Shown here: one piece after another, positions 19,090-28,105 of the stretch
How positions within the stretch are numbered: the stretch's first letter is position 1
Layout of the letters: each line of letters starts with the position of its first letter
Assembly: GCF_004104075.1 (NCBI RefSeq)
Contig: NZ_QOVK01000001.1
Coordinates: 434,001 to 498,000, forward strand
DNA from: Leeuwenhoekiella polynyae
GTDB lineage: Bacteria; Bacteroidota; Bacteroidia; Flavobacteriales; Flavobacteriaceae
Length of the DNA stretch: 64,000 nucleotides
Direction of reading: 5' to 3'
Notes under the pieces: model-generated
Seen by the model: only the letters and a program-made list of their open reading frames with translations
Told to the model about the DNA's origin: nothing
Database searches by the model: none
Program-made: the position numbers and the translations under genes

Positions 19090-20034
19090 TTAAACAAACC
19101 GTTTAATAATTTTTATCACTGGTTCTATAGCTTTACTATGCTCTATGGTGGGACCGGCAACCCAAACGGTTTTATAGGTAGCTTCGGTAGCGGCTTTAGT
19201 CACCATATTGGTTCCTTTTAAAAAACGCAGCATTTTCACGTATTTCTTGAGCCATTTATTTTTATTCAAAAGCTTTTCTAGCCATGTTTGCTCGGTGCCT
19301 ATTTCTTGCACATAAGGTGTATTAATAACCGTACACGGCGTTCCGCTAATCTTTTGGGTTAGTACGATATCATTAGCTCCATACTGCACACAGGCCTCCT
19401 TATATTCATTAGAAACACCTGCTTCTTCTGAAGCAATAAACGGACTCCCAATACTCACGCCAACTGCACCAAATTTTAGCTTCTCTTCCAGCTCTGCTTT
19501 AGTCCCCACACCACCTGCAGAAATCACCGGTATACTAAGAGCTTGATTCAATTCTTCAATTAAATTTTGAGGTGAAAGGCTTCCGCGATGACCGCCGGCC
19601 TCATTGTTAACAGCAATCACTGCATCACAACCTAAGCTTTCTACTTTTTTTGCCTGCTCTAAATTTACCACATCACAAAACACAAGAATTCCTTTTTTGT
19701 GTGCCTCTTCAATCACTTGTTTTGGGTTTCCTAAGGAAGTAATAAAAAAGTCACAACCCAACTCACAGCAAACAGCGAGTTGCTCTGGAAACTTAAGGTT
19801 TGATTTATTTACAATAAGATTAAAACCAAACGCACCGTTCTCCGTTTTTGAAGTCTTTAAGTCTATTATTGCCTCTTGTAATTCAGGTATTGTGCGGTAA
19901 TTTAAAGCTGGGATACAGCCGGCAATCCCGGCATACATGGCGGCTTTTACCATCGCTACATTAGAAACCAAAAACATAGGTGCCATAATGATGGGATGCT
20001 CAATTTGTAAGAGTTGCGTAAGCGGAGTTTTCAT
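19090..20034 (-). CDS. NAD(P)H-dependent flavin oxidoreductase (nitronate monooxygenase family)
   Basis: This 314-residue TIM-barrel FMN protein has the family start HPIIMAPMFLVSN and the EAGGHRGS loop that binds FMN and contributes the conserved histidine; VISAGGVGTKAELEE is the phosphate-binding segment. Members oxidise alkyl nitronates such as propionate-3-nitronate or act as FMN-dependent enoyl reductases. The true substrate is uncertain. It lies between the small ORF and the GT9 gene with a 71-base gap upstream, so it probably has its own promoter. Confidence 0.87.
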   Translation of the reverse strand: MKTPLTQLLQIEHPIIMAPMFLVSNVAMVKAAMYAGIAGCIPALNYRTIPELQEAIIDLKTSKTENGAFGFNLIVNKSNLKFPEQLAVCCELGCDFFITSLGNPKQVIEEAHKKGILVFCDVVNLEQAKKVESLGCDAVIAVNNEAGGHRGSLSPQNLIEELNQALSIPVISAGGVGTKAELEEKLKFGAVGVSIGSPFIASEEAGVSNEYKEACVQYGANDIVLTQKISGTPCTVINTPYVQEIGTEQTWLEKLLNKNKWLKKYVKMLRFLKGTNMVTKAATEATYKTVWVAGPTIEHSKAIEPVIKIIKRFV

Positions 20035-20105
20035 AACACAAAAATTAGAAAAGGAAGATACCTAAACTTTTTTGTGTTTCTGGCACTATTAACAGTGGTA
20101 AAAGT

Positions 20106-21146
20106 CTAATCTAAAATTTGAATGAGGCGGTTGAAAATGGTTTTAGGCTTAATACTTTGCATTACTTTATCATAACCTTCCGGGACTTTATTTCCATAGG
20201 CTGAAGTAGGAATCGCAGGATATTCTTCACGATCTGCTTTAAGCTGATTTTCTTCTGGTTGCATATACGGCGCAAAACCTAAATAAGGGTGTGTCACGCC
20301 CCAAAGTGTTACCGTAGGAACACCAAAAAGTGCTGCCATATGACCATTGCCACTATCCATAGCCAGCATAGCATCTAAATGTGAAATGAGCGCAAGTTCT
20401 TCTGCAAATGAAAACTTACCGGCTACATTAACCACATTCTTATATTTCGACTCAAAAGCATTCAGCAATTGCTGCTCTTTGGCTCCACCGCCAAAAAGAA
20501 TGATCTTATACTTTTTAGAAGCCAGATCAGCCAGTAAGACATCTAATAATTCCAGCGGATATTTTTTACCATCGTGTGCTGCAAAAGGAGCTATTCCCAG
20601 CCATTTAAAGGGTTCGTTTCCCAATGCCTGAGAAACAGTATTGCTTAATTTTTGCTTCGGTAACACCTCTTCTCCTTTGAGATCAACAGGGAAACCCAAT
20701 TCTTCAAAAACATCTGCATAACGCTGATGTGTACTTTTAAGAGGCTTAAAGACTTTATTAGTTTCTTGAGTTAGCGCTTTCTTTTCAGCTCTGCCCTTAT
20801 CTATCTGCGCATTTTTAGTTCCGCGTAAGCGAAAAAAAGATAGCAACACATTAGACCGAAGCACATTATGCAGGTCTGCAACTGCTGTAAACTGTTTTGG
20901 TTTTAAAGTTTTATAGAGTTTAAAAAGTCCGCAAACACCTTTATACTCTTCTTTAACGTCAGCGCCGTAAAAAGTGACATTCTGAATTCCGTTAAAAAAA
21001 GGTGCAAAAAATGGTTTAGATAAAACCGTTATTTTAAGTTCTGGATACTGGCGGGTAAGTGCCAGCAACACCGGAACTGTCATCGCCACATCTCCCATTG
21101 CCGAAAACCGGATGCATAGAATATGTGGCGCTTTTGGAGAAGGCAT
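20106..21146 (-). CDS. Glycosyltransferase family 9 (heptosyltransferase-like)
   Basis: This 346-residue GT-B enzyme has the GT9 N-terminal pattern LCIRFSAMGDVAMTVPVLLAL and the C-terminal donor-site DSGNGHMAALFGVPTVTLWG. GT9 enzymes add heptose or a related sugar to lipopolysaccharide core. It is followed by a gene-free 71 bases and preceded by the DUF4254 gene, 3 bases away in the same direction. DUF4254 genes beside GT9 genes are usual in Bacteroidota. The acceptor is probably the LPS core. Confidence 0.92.
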   Translation of the reverse strand: MPSPKAPHILCIRFSAMGDVAMTVPVLLALTRQYPELKITVLSKPFFAPFFNGIQNVTFYGADVKEEYKGVCGLFKLYKTLKPKQFTAVADLHNVLRSNVLLSFFRLRGTKNAQIDKGRAEKKALTQETNKVFKPLKSTHQRYADVFEELGFPVDLKGEEVLPKQKLSNTVSQALGNEPFKWLGIAPFAAHDGKKYPLELLDVLLADLASKKYKIILFGGGAKEQQLLNAFESKYKNVVNVAGKFSFAEELALISHLDAMLAMDSGNGHMAALFGVPTVTLWGVTHPYLGFAPYMQPEENQLKADREEYPAIPTSAYGNKVPEGYDKVMQSIKPKTIFNRLIQILD

Positions 21147-21149
21147 AAC

Positions 21150-21764
21150 CTACTTTTTATTTTGCCCGCGCAATACAGGGTTGAGCTCGTCGTCGTTATA
21201 CATTTTCATCTGTTTGTAGACTTTCATGTATTTATCGCCATTGCGAATATCTTTAACCAAGGTGTCTATCGCGGTACACAAATCTACACGCTGCTCTAGT
21301 AAAATATCTAGTTTTTGCTGGCAGGACAATCTATGGTCTTCAGAGGCATCTTCACGACTTGCTTCTTCTTCCATATGATAAATCTTTAAAGTAAGAATGG
21401 ATAAGCGATCTAATGCCCAAGCCGGACTTTCGGTATTTATAGTAGCAGATTTGTTAGGCTCAACATCTTTATATTCATCTAAAAAATAGCTGTCAATATA
21501 CTCTACCATATCCGTTCGCTCTTGGTTAGAAGCATCTATCTGACGCTTTAATTTTAAAGCAGCAACAGGATCAATTTGTGGGTCTCTAATGATGTCTTCA
21601 TAATGCCATTGCACGGTATCTATCCATGCCTTACGGTATAATAAATGCTCTAAAAAATCAACATCTGTGTCATACGGATTACTGAATGGCTGATCAACGC
21701 GATCTTTAATGTGGTAATCATCTACGGCTTTCTCAAAGATGCGTTTTGCAGTATGTGTAATCAT
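21150..21764 (-). CDS. DUF4254 family protein
   Basis: This 204-residue predicted cytosolic protein is mainly alpha-helical with no signal peptide. The central region (VEYIDSYFLDEYKDVEP, then LSILTLKIYHMEEEASREDA) and the C-terminal LVKDIRNGDKYMKVYKQMKMYND are the conserved parts of DUF4254. Genes of this family sit beside GT9 enzymes, as here (3-base gap), and may assist heptose transfer in LPS assembly. That role is an inference from neighbourhood. The adenine methylase lies 6 bases upstream on the same strand. Confidence 0.87.
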   Translation of the reverse strand: MITHTAKRIFEKAVDDYHIKDRVDQPFSNPYDTDVDFLEHLLYRKAWIDTVQWHYEDIIRDPQIDPVAALKLKRQIDASNQERTDMVEYIDSYFLDEYKDVEPNKSATINTESPAWALDRLSILTLKIYHMEEEASREDASEDHRLSCQQKLDILLEQRVDLCTAIDTLVKDIRNGDKYMKVYKQMKMYNDDELNPVLRGQNKK

Positions 21765-21770
21765 AATATT

Positions 21771-22766
21771 TTATTTTTCTAATACGTGTAAATATTCGGT
21801 TGTTGCGGTTGCTTTATGGTTTCTGCTTTCAGTCTTATCTGCTTTAAAACGCTGATATTCTTTAGTGACTAAATCATATTTACCATAACGCTGCATAATA
21901 CTTTTTACGGTTTCTGCAGGCATCAACCCCTCGTTGTTATAACTCAAAAAAATCGTTTTAAACTGCGCAGTTTCAATCAACTTTTCAAAGCTTTCTGCAA
22001 CTTTAACTTTACTGCAAAAAGCACTTTTTGAATAGGTACGCAAACCAGTTTTTCCTTTAGGTACAAAGGTATCTTTTTTTGCGATAGTATTGAGCACATG
22101 ATAATTGGCGCCATATTGTCGTGCATTGTAGGGCGGATCTAGATATAAAATATCGCCCTCAATATCAGCTATTAAGGAATTACTATCCTGATTATAAACC
22201 GAATGCTCATCGGCAGTTATTTTAAAATTTGCAGGCTGAATTTTTAATTCTTTTTGAGCCGATTTTTTAAGCTTTTTTAAATAAGCACCATAAACCGAAG
22301 CAGTATTGGCAACCTTATCAGCGCTTTCTAAAAGACTTGCTAAAAGGAAAAAATAAAGATCTTCGTTAATTTTTTTCTTTGTAAACCACTGTTCAATCTG
22401 TGCTCTAATGGCATCTATTTTTTTACCATTATCTGAGGAAAAATACAAGCGGTTAGAGCTGCCGTTCTCGCTGTAATTATTAAAAATAAAGCCTTCTATT
22501 GCGGTAAGTGTGTTCAGTTTTTCAATATAAAAATCAGCTTCGAGAGCCGTGTTGTTCCCAATATAATTTCGGTTTAAAACATAGCTGTAATACTCTAAAT
22601 CGTTGGCGATAACATGTTTCACTAGTGGTTTAAATATTTTGCCCACGCTACCTGTACCTGCAAACAAATCACAAAAAATCTGATCAGAAAGGTCGTCACC
22701 AGAAACCGCTTTTATGTTGCTAAGCAGCCACTCTGAAAGTTTATGTTTTGAGCCTATATAATTCAT
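21771..22766 (-). CDS. D12 class N6-adenine DNA methyltransferase
   Basis: This 331-residue enzyme carries the SAM-binding motif LFAGTGS (34-40), the MNYIGSKHKL start typical of the D12/Dam-like class, and the catalytic DPPY (210-213), so it should methylate adenine N6 in a specific DNA sequence. The final ATGA overlaps by four bases the upstream gene, which has a PD-(D/E)XK-like core; together they look like a type II restriction-modification pair. A solitary Dam-like regulator would be the alternative. The target recognition region is between about 80 and 190 and its specificity is unknown. Confidence 0.9.
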   Translation of the reverse strand: MNYIGSKHKLSEWLLSNIKAVSGDDLSDQIFCDLFAGTGSVGKIFKPLVKHVIANDLEYYSYVLNRNYIGNNTALEADFYIEKLNTLTAIEGFIFNNYSENGSSNRLYFSSDNGKKIDAIRAQIEQWFTKKKINEDLYFFLLASLLESADKVANTASVYGAYLKKLKKSAQKELKIQPANFKITADEHSVYNQDSNSLIADIEGDILYLDPPYNARQYGANYHVLNTIAKKDTFVPKGKTGLRTYSKSAFCSKVKVAESFEKLIETAQFKTIFLSYNNEGLMPAETVKSIMQRYGKYDLVTKEYQRFKADKTESRNHKATATTEYLHVLEK

Positions 22767-23443
22767 CGTATTGCCCAGATTATATCAGAATATGCCGGTT
22801 TTGTCTCATCAATATGTGGCCTCTTCAATTGCTCAGGATTAAACTGAGCCACATAATTTTCAACCACCGTACGTAACCAGGCAATTTCGGCTTTCAGTTT
22901 ATAATGATACCCATCACTACTATACACGATTAAAAACAGTCTATTTTCGGTATGAAATCTTCTACCCATGCTTTGATTTAAATACAACCACTTGATGAGT
23001 TTTTGTTCATGACTCTGAGCATATTTTAGATTCCATCCAAAACCTCTGGGAAACTTTGTGGTTTTTAAATCAAATTTTACGCGCTGAATACTAAAATCTA
23101 CCAGGCGATCTTTTTTATTTTCTGCAGCTATAACGCCCTCAAGCCCGGTGAATATTTGCTCTACAGCTCGAGAGCTCCAGTAATTATACCAGCGGTTGAC
23201 GGTATAATAGAAAAAGTGCTTTTTATTTAAATCAAATTTCTTTACAGTAAATTCTATACGTTCAATAAGGTTTTCAAATTCCTGAGTATGATAAATAAAA
23301 TTGCTGTGATTATCCCAAAGATCATTCTGCTTTCTAAACCAGAGATCCCGGTAAGGCCAGCGCTTTTTAAGCTCGGTCTCTAATGCTACTAAATCTAACT
23401 CTTTCAAAATAATATCGCTATAGGTAAAAGGAGTGCTAACCAC
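22763..23443 (-). CDS. Candidate type II restriction endonuclease (PD-(D/E)XK-like)
   Basis: This 226-residue protein is not one I can name. A core resembling PD-(D/E)XK nucleases is visible: helix residues around E95-E102, D116 on a strand (LVDFSIQRVKF), then D125-L-K127 (FDLKTT) and a further strand RLFLIVYSS. The family-like phrase FDLKTTKFPRGF is typical of such folds. It overlaps the downstream adenine methylase by four bases, as expected for a restriction partner. The ORF also overlaps the end of DUF6427 by 40 bases; a TTG about 12 codons inside would remove this overlap. Nuclease activity is inferred, not shown. Confidence 0.6.
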   Translation of the reverse strand: MVSTPFTYSDIILKELDLVALETELKKRWPYRDLWFRKQNDLWDNHSNFIYHTQEFENLIERIEFTVKKFDLNKKHFFYYTVNRWYNYWSSRAVEQIFTGLEGVIAAENKKDRLVDFSIQRVKFDLKTTKFPRGFGWNLKYAQSHEQKLIKWLYLNQSMGRRFHTENRLFLIVYSSDGYHYKLKAEIAWLRTVVENYVAQFNPEQLKRPHIDETKPAYSDIIWAIR

Positions 23444-24327
23444 AAAATCATTTCTTTAAACCAAAAACTTTTACTAGTCTCTATGTAGCTGGCCGTTATA
23501 ATTGCCAGCGGACCAAAGAAAAAATACAATTCGCTCCCATCGTGTAAAGGAGCTAAAAATATAGCAATGGTTAATGCTACCAGCGAACTTATTAAAATAA
23601 GAATGTATGAAGCTTTTAGATTTTGAGGTGCATCAGAAATCTGAGCTAAATATCGCAGTCCACACCAAACATAGAGTGCTAAAAAGAATGATGCCGGTAT
23701 GAGTAATTTTATAGTGCTGTAATTTGTAAAATCTAACGTTGGCAGTTCTACATAATTGAGTGTAAACTCCAGCACGCCTTCATAGTATAAACTGAAAGTA
23801 AAAGTTAATATAGCTACTACAAAAATTCCCCCTAGAGGCATCAGCCAGTTTCGATATTCTCCTCTGCCATAAAAGAGTATTGCAAAGTATAATACGATTA
23901 AAAATAGAATACTCCAGAAGAAAAAAAGCGATGCAATCGCTATCCAAAAAGCCGCGTCAAATATTTTTTTACTGAAATCAGTAACAGACTTTAAACTGAT
24001 GATTCTACGTAAGGCTAAAAAAACAAATACCCCAGAAAGTATCACTCCGGTATTGAAAAAGCTCACCGGCACAGCAAACGTAAAACACACAAATAAATAC
24101 AAAATATAGGTGTTGCGCTTGGTAAGCGTATTGCGTTTTACCACAAAATTGAGTACTCCTAAAGAAAAAAGATAGACTAAAAGAACCATAAACTGACTCA
24201 ATATCCCATAAGCTGTTAGCTCATAACGATCTGAAACAATGTAAAATCCGGTAAAGTATACGACAACTGCTAAAACAATCATCGCAAAACTTATAGGTTT
24301 TGAAACGCCAAAAAAGCTTGTAAGCAT
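23404..24327 (-). CDS. DUF6427 family membrane protein
   Basis: This 307-residue integral membrane protein has about eight hydrophobic helices from residue 1 to 300 and no soluble domain. It is the DUF6427 family, conserved in flavobacteria next to the divergent DUF6341 gene and purD, as here. Function is unknown. The gene has its promoter region shared with the divergent DUF6341 gene, where a TAnnTTTG box lies on the other strand. Its C-terminus overlaps the candidate nuclease ORF. Confidence 0.8.
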   Translation of the reverse strand: MLTSFFGVSKPISFAMIVLAVVVYFTGFYIVSDRYELTAYGILSQFMVLLVYLFSLGVLNFVVKRNTLTKRNTYILYLFVCFTFAVPVSFFNTGVILSGVFVFLALRRIISLKSVTDFSKKIFDAAFWIAIASLFFFWSILFLIVLYFAILFYGRGEYRNWLMPLGGIFVVAILTFTFSLYYEGVLEFTLNYVELPTLDFTNYSTIKLLIPASFFLALYVWCGLRYLAQISDAPQNLKASYILILISSLVALTIAIFLAPLHDGSELYFFFGPLAIITASYIETSKSFWFKEMILWLALLLPIAILF

Positions 24328-24347
24328 TCTAGTTTTTTCTATTTTTG
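24318..24347 (+). promoter_or_regulatory. Promoter of the DUF6341 gene
   Basis: TTG at 24318-24320, a 19-base spacer and TATTTTTG at 24340-24347 make a textbook Bacteroidota promoter (TTG - N17-21 - TAnnTTTG). The start codon follows at 24409, leaving a leader of about 55 bases. Confidence 0.6.
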
Positions 24348-24408
24348 CATTGCACGAATTAAAATAAAATGTGCAAGTGTGGTAATCACGTTGTAAAAGT
24401 ATACAATT

Positions 24409-24624
24409 ATGGAATTGAAAGATTTATTTTACGGAATTCAAGATTTTTTTGTCAACGTAGCGTTTGCACCTCTAGATGCAATCCGTAGTTTACAAGACAG
24501 CAGCTGGTTTGCCGCAAACTTATTAAACTTTGTTTTTATCATTATAGCTGCGTGTGCATTTACATACTGGTGTCTACAATTAAACAAATTTGATAAAGAC
24601 GAACATCACAACATTCACGGTTAG
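24409..24624 (+). CDS. DUF6341 family small membrane protein
   Basis: This 71-residue protein has one clear membrane helix (residues 38-57, NLLNFVFIIIAACAFTYWC) with a short soluble front and an acidic/His tail (DKDEHHNIHG). It is the DUF6341 family, which older annotation sometimes mislabels as uracil phosphoribosyltransferase. Nothing in it suggests that activity. It is divergent from DUF6427 and convergent on purD, with a shared terminator between. Function unknown. Confidence 0.85.
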   Translation: MELKDLFYGIQDFFVNVAFAPLDAIRSLQDSSWFAANLLNFVFIIIAACAFTYWCLQLNKFDKDEHHNIHG

Positions 24625-24649
24625 AATAATCTTGAATACAACATATTAG

Positions 24650-24677
24650 AAAAAGCCTGCTGATAGCAGGCTTTTTT
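24650..24677. terminator. Bidirectional terminator between DUF6341 and purD
   Basis: AAAAAGCCTGC, loop TGATA, GCAGGCTTTTT is a perfect 11-base-pair stem with A and T runs, usable on both strands by the convergent genes. Confidence 0.85.
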
Positions 24678-24697
24678 AAAGCTATCTTTTTTTAATC

Positions 24698-25969
24698 TTA
24701 TAGATCAAAACCTATATCTGTACGGTAATTCATTTGATCAAATCTGATCTTCTTAATATTAGTATAAGAAGTTTTAAGTGCTTCTCTAAAATCATCATTT
24801 AATGAAGTTACAGCCATTACCCGTCCACCAGCCGTAACAACATCACCATCTTTTAAGCTTGTACCTGCGTGAAAAACCAAAGAATCTTCAACATCTTCAC
24901 TGCCGGTAAGTACTTTGCCTTTTTGATAAGCTTCAGGATACCCACCACTTACAAGCATTACAGTCGCAGCAGATCGCGGATCCAGATCAAGCTCAACCTC
25001 ATCTAATTTTTGAGCAGCCACTTTTTCAAAGACTGATACCAGATCATTTTTAATTCTAGGAAGTACAACTTCTGTTTCTGGGTCGCCCATACGCACGTTA
25101 TATTCAATCACTTTAGGCTCATCTCCTACTTTGATCAAACCAATAAAAATAAAACCTTTGTATTCTATCTCTTCAGTTTTTAAACCTTCTACCGTAGGCT
25201 TGATGATTCTATTTTCTATTTTTTCCATTAAGGAAGCGTCTGCAAAAGGTACCGGAGAGATTGCTCCCATTCCGCCGGTATTTAAACCTTTATCACCTTC
25301 ACCAATACGCTTATAATCTTTTGCCGTAGGTAGCGTGATGTAATTTTTACCATCGGTAAGTACAAAAACACTCAACTCTATACCATCTAAAAACTCTTCA
25401 ATCACAACCGTTTCACTTGCTGCACCAAATTTTTTATTGGTCAGCATGTCGGTTAATTCAGCTTTTGCCTCATCGAGATCATTCAGAATTACAACACCTT
25501 TTCCGGCTGCTAATCCGTCTGCTTTTAGTACATACGGAGGCTTCAATTCTTCTAAAAATGCTTTACCCGCTTCCAGGCTTTCGGCTTTAAAACTTTCGTA
25601 AGCTGCTGTCGGGATATTGTACATCGCCATAAATTCTTTAGCGCGCTCTTTACTTCCTTCTAGCAAGGCTCCGCGTTTTGACGGACCAATTACAGCAATC
25701 TCACTAAGTGCTGCATCGTTCTTAAAAAAGTCATATACCCCGTGTACCAGCGGATCTTCTGGTCCTACAACTACCATCGTGATGTTCTCATCAAGCACTA
25801 GTTTTTTAATGGCTTCAAAATCGGTCACACCAATTTCTACATTTGTGGCTAATGCAGCAGTACCGGCATTCCCGGGAGCTACAAAAAGACGATCACATTT
25901 AGAACTCTGTGCAATTTTATAGGCAAAGGTGTGTTCACGACCACCAGCACCAAGAATGAGAATATTCAT
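24698..25969 (-). CDS. purD: Phosphoribosylamine-glycine ligase (GAR synthetase)
   Basis: This 423-residue ATP-grasp enzyme joins glycine to phosphoribosylamine with ATP, the second step of de novo purine synthesis. The start has GAGGREH (7-13), followed by the ATP-grasp segments around VLKADGLAAGKGVVI and the EYNVRMGDPETEVVLPRI metal-binding loop. Length is normal for the family. No other purine genes are adjacent, which is common in Bacteroidota. The upstream 70 bases separate it from the divergent adenylate-enzyme gene. Confidence 0.97.
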   Translation of the reverse strand: MNILILGAGGREHTFAYKIAQSSKCDRLFVAPGNAGTAALATNVEIGVTDFEAIKKLVLDENITMVVVGPEDPLVHGVYDFFKNDAALSEIAVIGPSKRGALLEGSKERAKEFMAMYNIPTAAYESFKAESLEAGKAFLEELKPPYVLKADGLAAGKGVVILNDLDEAKAELTDMLTNKKFGAASETVVIEEFLDGIELSVFVLTDGKNYITLPTAKDYKRIGEGDKGLNTGGMGAISPVPFADASLMEKIENRIIKPTVEGLKTEEIEYKGFIFIGLIKVGDEPKVIEYNVRMGDPETEVVLPRIKNDLVSVFEKVAAQKLDEVELDLDPRSAATVMLVSGGYPEAYQKGKVLTGSEDVEDSLVFHAGTSLKDGDVVTAGGRVMAVTSLNDDFREALKTSYTNIKKIRFDQMNYRTDIGFDL

Positions 25970-26039
25970 CGTAATAGCTTAAGATTTGTTTAAGCGTCAA
26001 AAATAAATGTTTGTAAATTGACCTACTAATTTTAGTCTT

Positions 26040-27338
26040 GTGAATTTAACCAACCTCAGTTTACAGCTTACCGGATATGATATCGCTGCCGCGAAAAAAG
26101 AACTGGAGGAGTATAATAAGCACATAACTGAAGATTATGAGGGGTATATTGAAGAAAAAAAGACCGAAATTTTAAAGTTTCATCTTAAAAACAATCTGTT
26201 TTATTCAACTTTAGTGCAAGATAAACCTCAAAATTGGGAAGATTTACCGGTTTTGACCAAACGAGACTTACAGCAACCCTTGCTAAATCGGTTGTCAAAA
26301 GGATTTTCTGCAAAAAATATACACATTCATAAAACATCTGGTTCTTCAGGGCATCCGTTTATTTTTGCCAAAGATAAATTTGCACACGCGCTCACCTGGG
26401 CTTCTATTAGCGATTTATATAAGTTAAACAACTTAGACCTCAACAGCTCATACGAAGCACGATTTTATGGCATCCCAAATCACGGATTACCACATTATAA
26501 AGAGCGGTTAAAAGATTTGCTGAGTAACCGCTATCGGTTTTCAATATTTAATACTACTTCAGAAAATTTTGATCAGTTTATTACGCGTTTTCAATCTAAG
26601 AAATTTGGGCATCTCAACGGCTATACCAGTGTATTGGTACTTTTTGCAAAGTATTTGGGAGAAAAAAAGCTGATTTTAAAAGACCTCTGCCCTAGCCTAA
26701 CGCATTGTATTGTAACTGCAGAAATGCTTTTTAAGGAGGATTTAGAATTATTAAAAAAGCAATTTGGTGTACAAATTCTTAATGAATACGGTTCTTCTGA
26801 AACTGGGATTCTCGCTTTTGGTCCTGCAGAAAATGCTCTAAAAATTGATAGCAGATTGCAATATGTTGAAATTTTAGACGAGCAAAATAAACCGGTTCCT
26901 AAAGGAACCTCTGGGAAAATAGTTGTGACTTCTCTTTTCAACAATGCACATCCTTTTATTCGTTATGAAATAGGAGATTTAGGGACGCTCGATTTTGTAA
27001 ATAATCAACTCGTTCTGACAAAATTAGAAGGAAGAACAGGTGATTTTGCGCTGCTTCCAGACGGAAAAAAAATTCCTGCACTTTCTTTTTATTATGTGAC
27101 TAAAGAAATAATTAAAGACACTGCAAACGTAAAAGAGTTTGTGATCGTCCAAAATCAGCCCGATACTTTTACGATAGATTATGTTGCTGGTATAGCGTTT
27201 TCAAATGCTGAAATTGAAAAAATAAAAAGAGCGATAGGCGTTCATTTAGGCGGAAATATTCAGATTAACATCAATAAAAAATCATCTTTAGACCGAAGCA
27301 ACCGCGGTAAATTGAAACAGTTTAGACGCGCGTTTTAA
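26040..27338 (+). CDS. CapK/PaaK-like phenylacetate-CoA ligase family protein
   Basis: This 432-residue AMP-forming adenylate enzyme has the TSGSSG phosphate loop (99-104) and the EYGSSETGILAFG motif that positions acyl-adenylate. Members called CapK occur in capsule loci rather than in phenylacetate breakdown, and this gene lies at the edge of a polysaccharide locus. Translation must begin at GTG (26040). It may activate an acid to decorate the glycan; the substrate is unknown. It overlaps the convergent GT2 gene by four bases at the 3' end. Confidence 0.82.
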   Translation: MNLTNLSLQLTGYDIAAAKKELEEYNKHITEDYEGYIEEKKTEILKFHLKNNLFYSTLVQDKPQNWEDLPVLTKRDLQQPLLNRLSKGFSAKNIHIHKTSGSSGHPFIFAKDKFAHALTWASISDLYKLNNLDLNSSYEARFYGIPNHGLPHYKERLKDLLSNRYRFSIFNTTSENFDQFITRFQSKKFGHLNGYTSVLVLFAKYLGEKKLILKDLCPSLTHCIVTAEMLFKEDLELLKKQFGVQILNEYGSSETGILAFGPAENALKIDSRLQYVEILDEQNKPVPKGTSGKIVVTSLFNNAHPFIRYEIGDLGTLDFVNNQLVLTKLEGRTGDFALLPDGKKIPALSFYYVTKEIIKDTANVKEFVIVQNQPDTFTIDYVAGIAFSNAEIEKIKRAIGVHLGGNIQININKKSSLDRSNRGKLKQFRRAF

Positions 27339-28105
27339 TTTTGGTATTTGATAAAGCCTTTATACGCCCAGCAGATCATATAATAGGCAGATTCTACAAC
27401 TGATAAATCTGCAACTTCCCGGTAAAATTTCCATTGATATTTGAGTAGGCTTTTTTTATTTCTGGAGAGCGAATTTCTTCTGATTCTATAAATCGCCAAA
27501 GGCTTTTGAATGCCGTAAGCAATATCTATTTCTTTTAAATATTGTAACCACAACCCCATATCCTGGCGTTTTTTAATAAGCGGCATATATTTTTTGCCCA
27601 ACTTATCAATATCTAAAAAAGCCGTCAAACAACTGATGGAATTACTTTTTAAAATATCTGTGTAATTCACCTTTTTAGGCACGATAAAATCTGATAAATA
27701 AGGGTTCAGATTTTCATCTAAGCGTTGGTAGGAGGCAAAAACAAAATGGTGCTTTTTTGCTTCAGCAATGCTGGTTTCTAAAAACTCAGAAAACCAAATA
27801 TCATCTGCATCTAGAAAAGTCAGGTATTTTCCCTGAGCATTTTTGATTCCTAAATTTCTAGCGTTAGCTGGACCTTTATTTTCAGTTAAGGGAAAACATT
27901 TTATCCGGACATCTTCAGTTTTTAATTTATTTATGTGCGTAACCGTATCATCTGACGAAGCATCATCAACAATGAGCAGTTCCCAGTCTGTGATCGTCTG
28001 ATTTTGAACAGACGCAATGGTTTCAGCAATAAACTTTTCAGAATTAAAACTGGGTGTCACAATGGAAACCAACGGTGGGTCGCTAATAGGCTTTTTTATC
28101 GCCAT
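27335..28105 (-). CDS. Glycosyltransferase family 2
   Basis: This 256-residue GT-A enzyme has the family start PLVSIVTPSFNSEKFIAETIASV, the first acidic pair VDDAS and the metal-binding FLDADD (DXD-type). It should add a sugar from an NDP donor to a lipid-linked oligosaccharide at the cytosolic face. It overlaps the upstream WcaJ-type gene by 23 bases, so the two are translated together. The sugar and linkage are not predictable by eye. Confidence 0.93.
   Translation of the reverse strand: MAIKKPISDPPLVSIVTPSFNSEKFIAETIASVQNQTITDWELLIVDDASSDDTVTHINKLKTEDVRIKCFPLTENKGPANARNLGIKNAQGKYLTFLDADDIWFSEFLETSIAEAKKHHFVFASYQRLDENLNPYLSDFIVPKKVNYTDILKSNSISCLTAFLDIDKLGKKYMPLIKKRQDMGLWLQYLKEIDIAYGIQKPLAIYRIRRNSLSRNKKSLLKYQWKFYREVADLSVVESAYYMICWAYKGFIKYQN

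Noticed and set aside
20035-20078. AACACAAAAA / TTTTTGTGTT arms between the GT9 and nitronate monooxygenase-like genes
   Set aside because: No G-C-rich stem and a long loop; too weak to call a terminator.
21771-22766. Methylase as a solitary Dam-type regulator
   Set aside because: The four-base overlap with a PD-(D/E)XK-like gene makes a restriction pair the better reading, though not proven.
24409-24624. Label uracil phosphoribosyltransferase for the 71-residue protein
   Set aside because: It is too short, has a membrane helix and no PRPP-binding loop; DUF6341 fits better.
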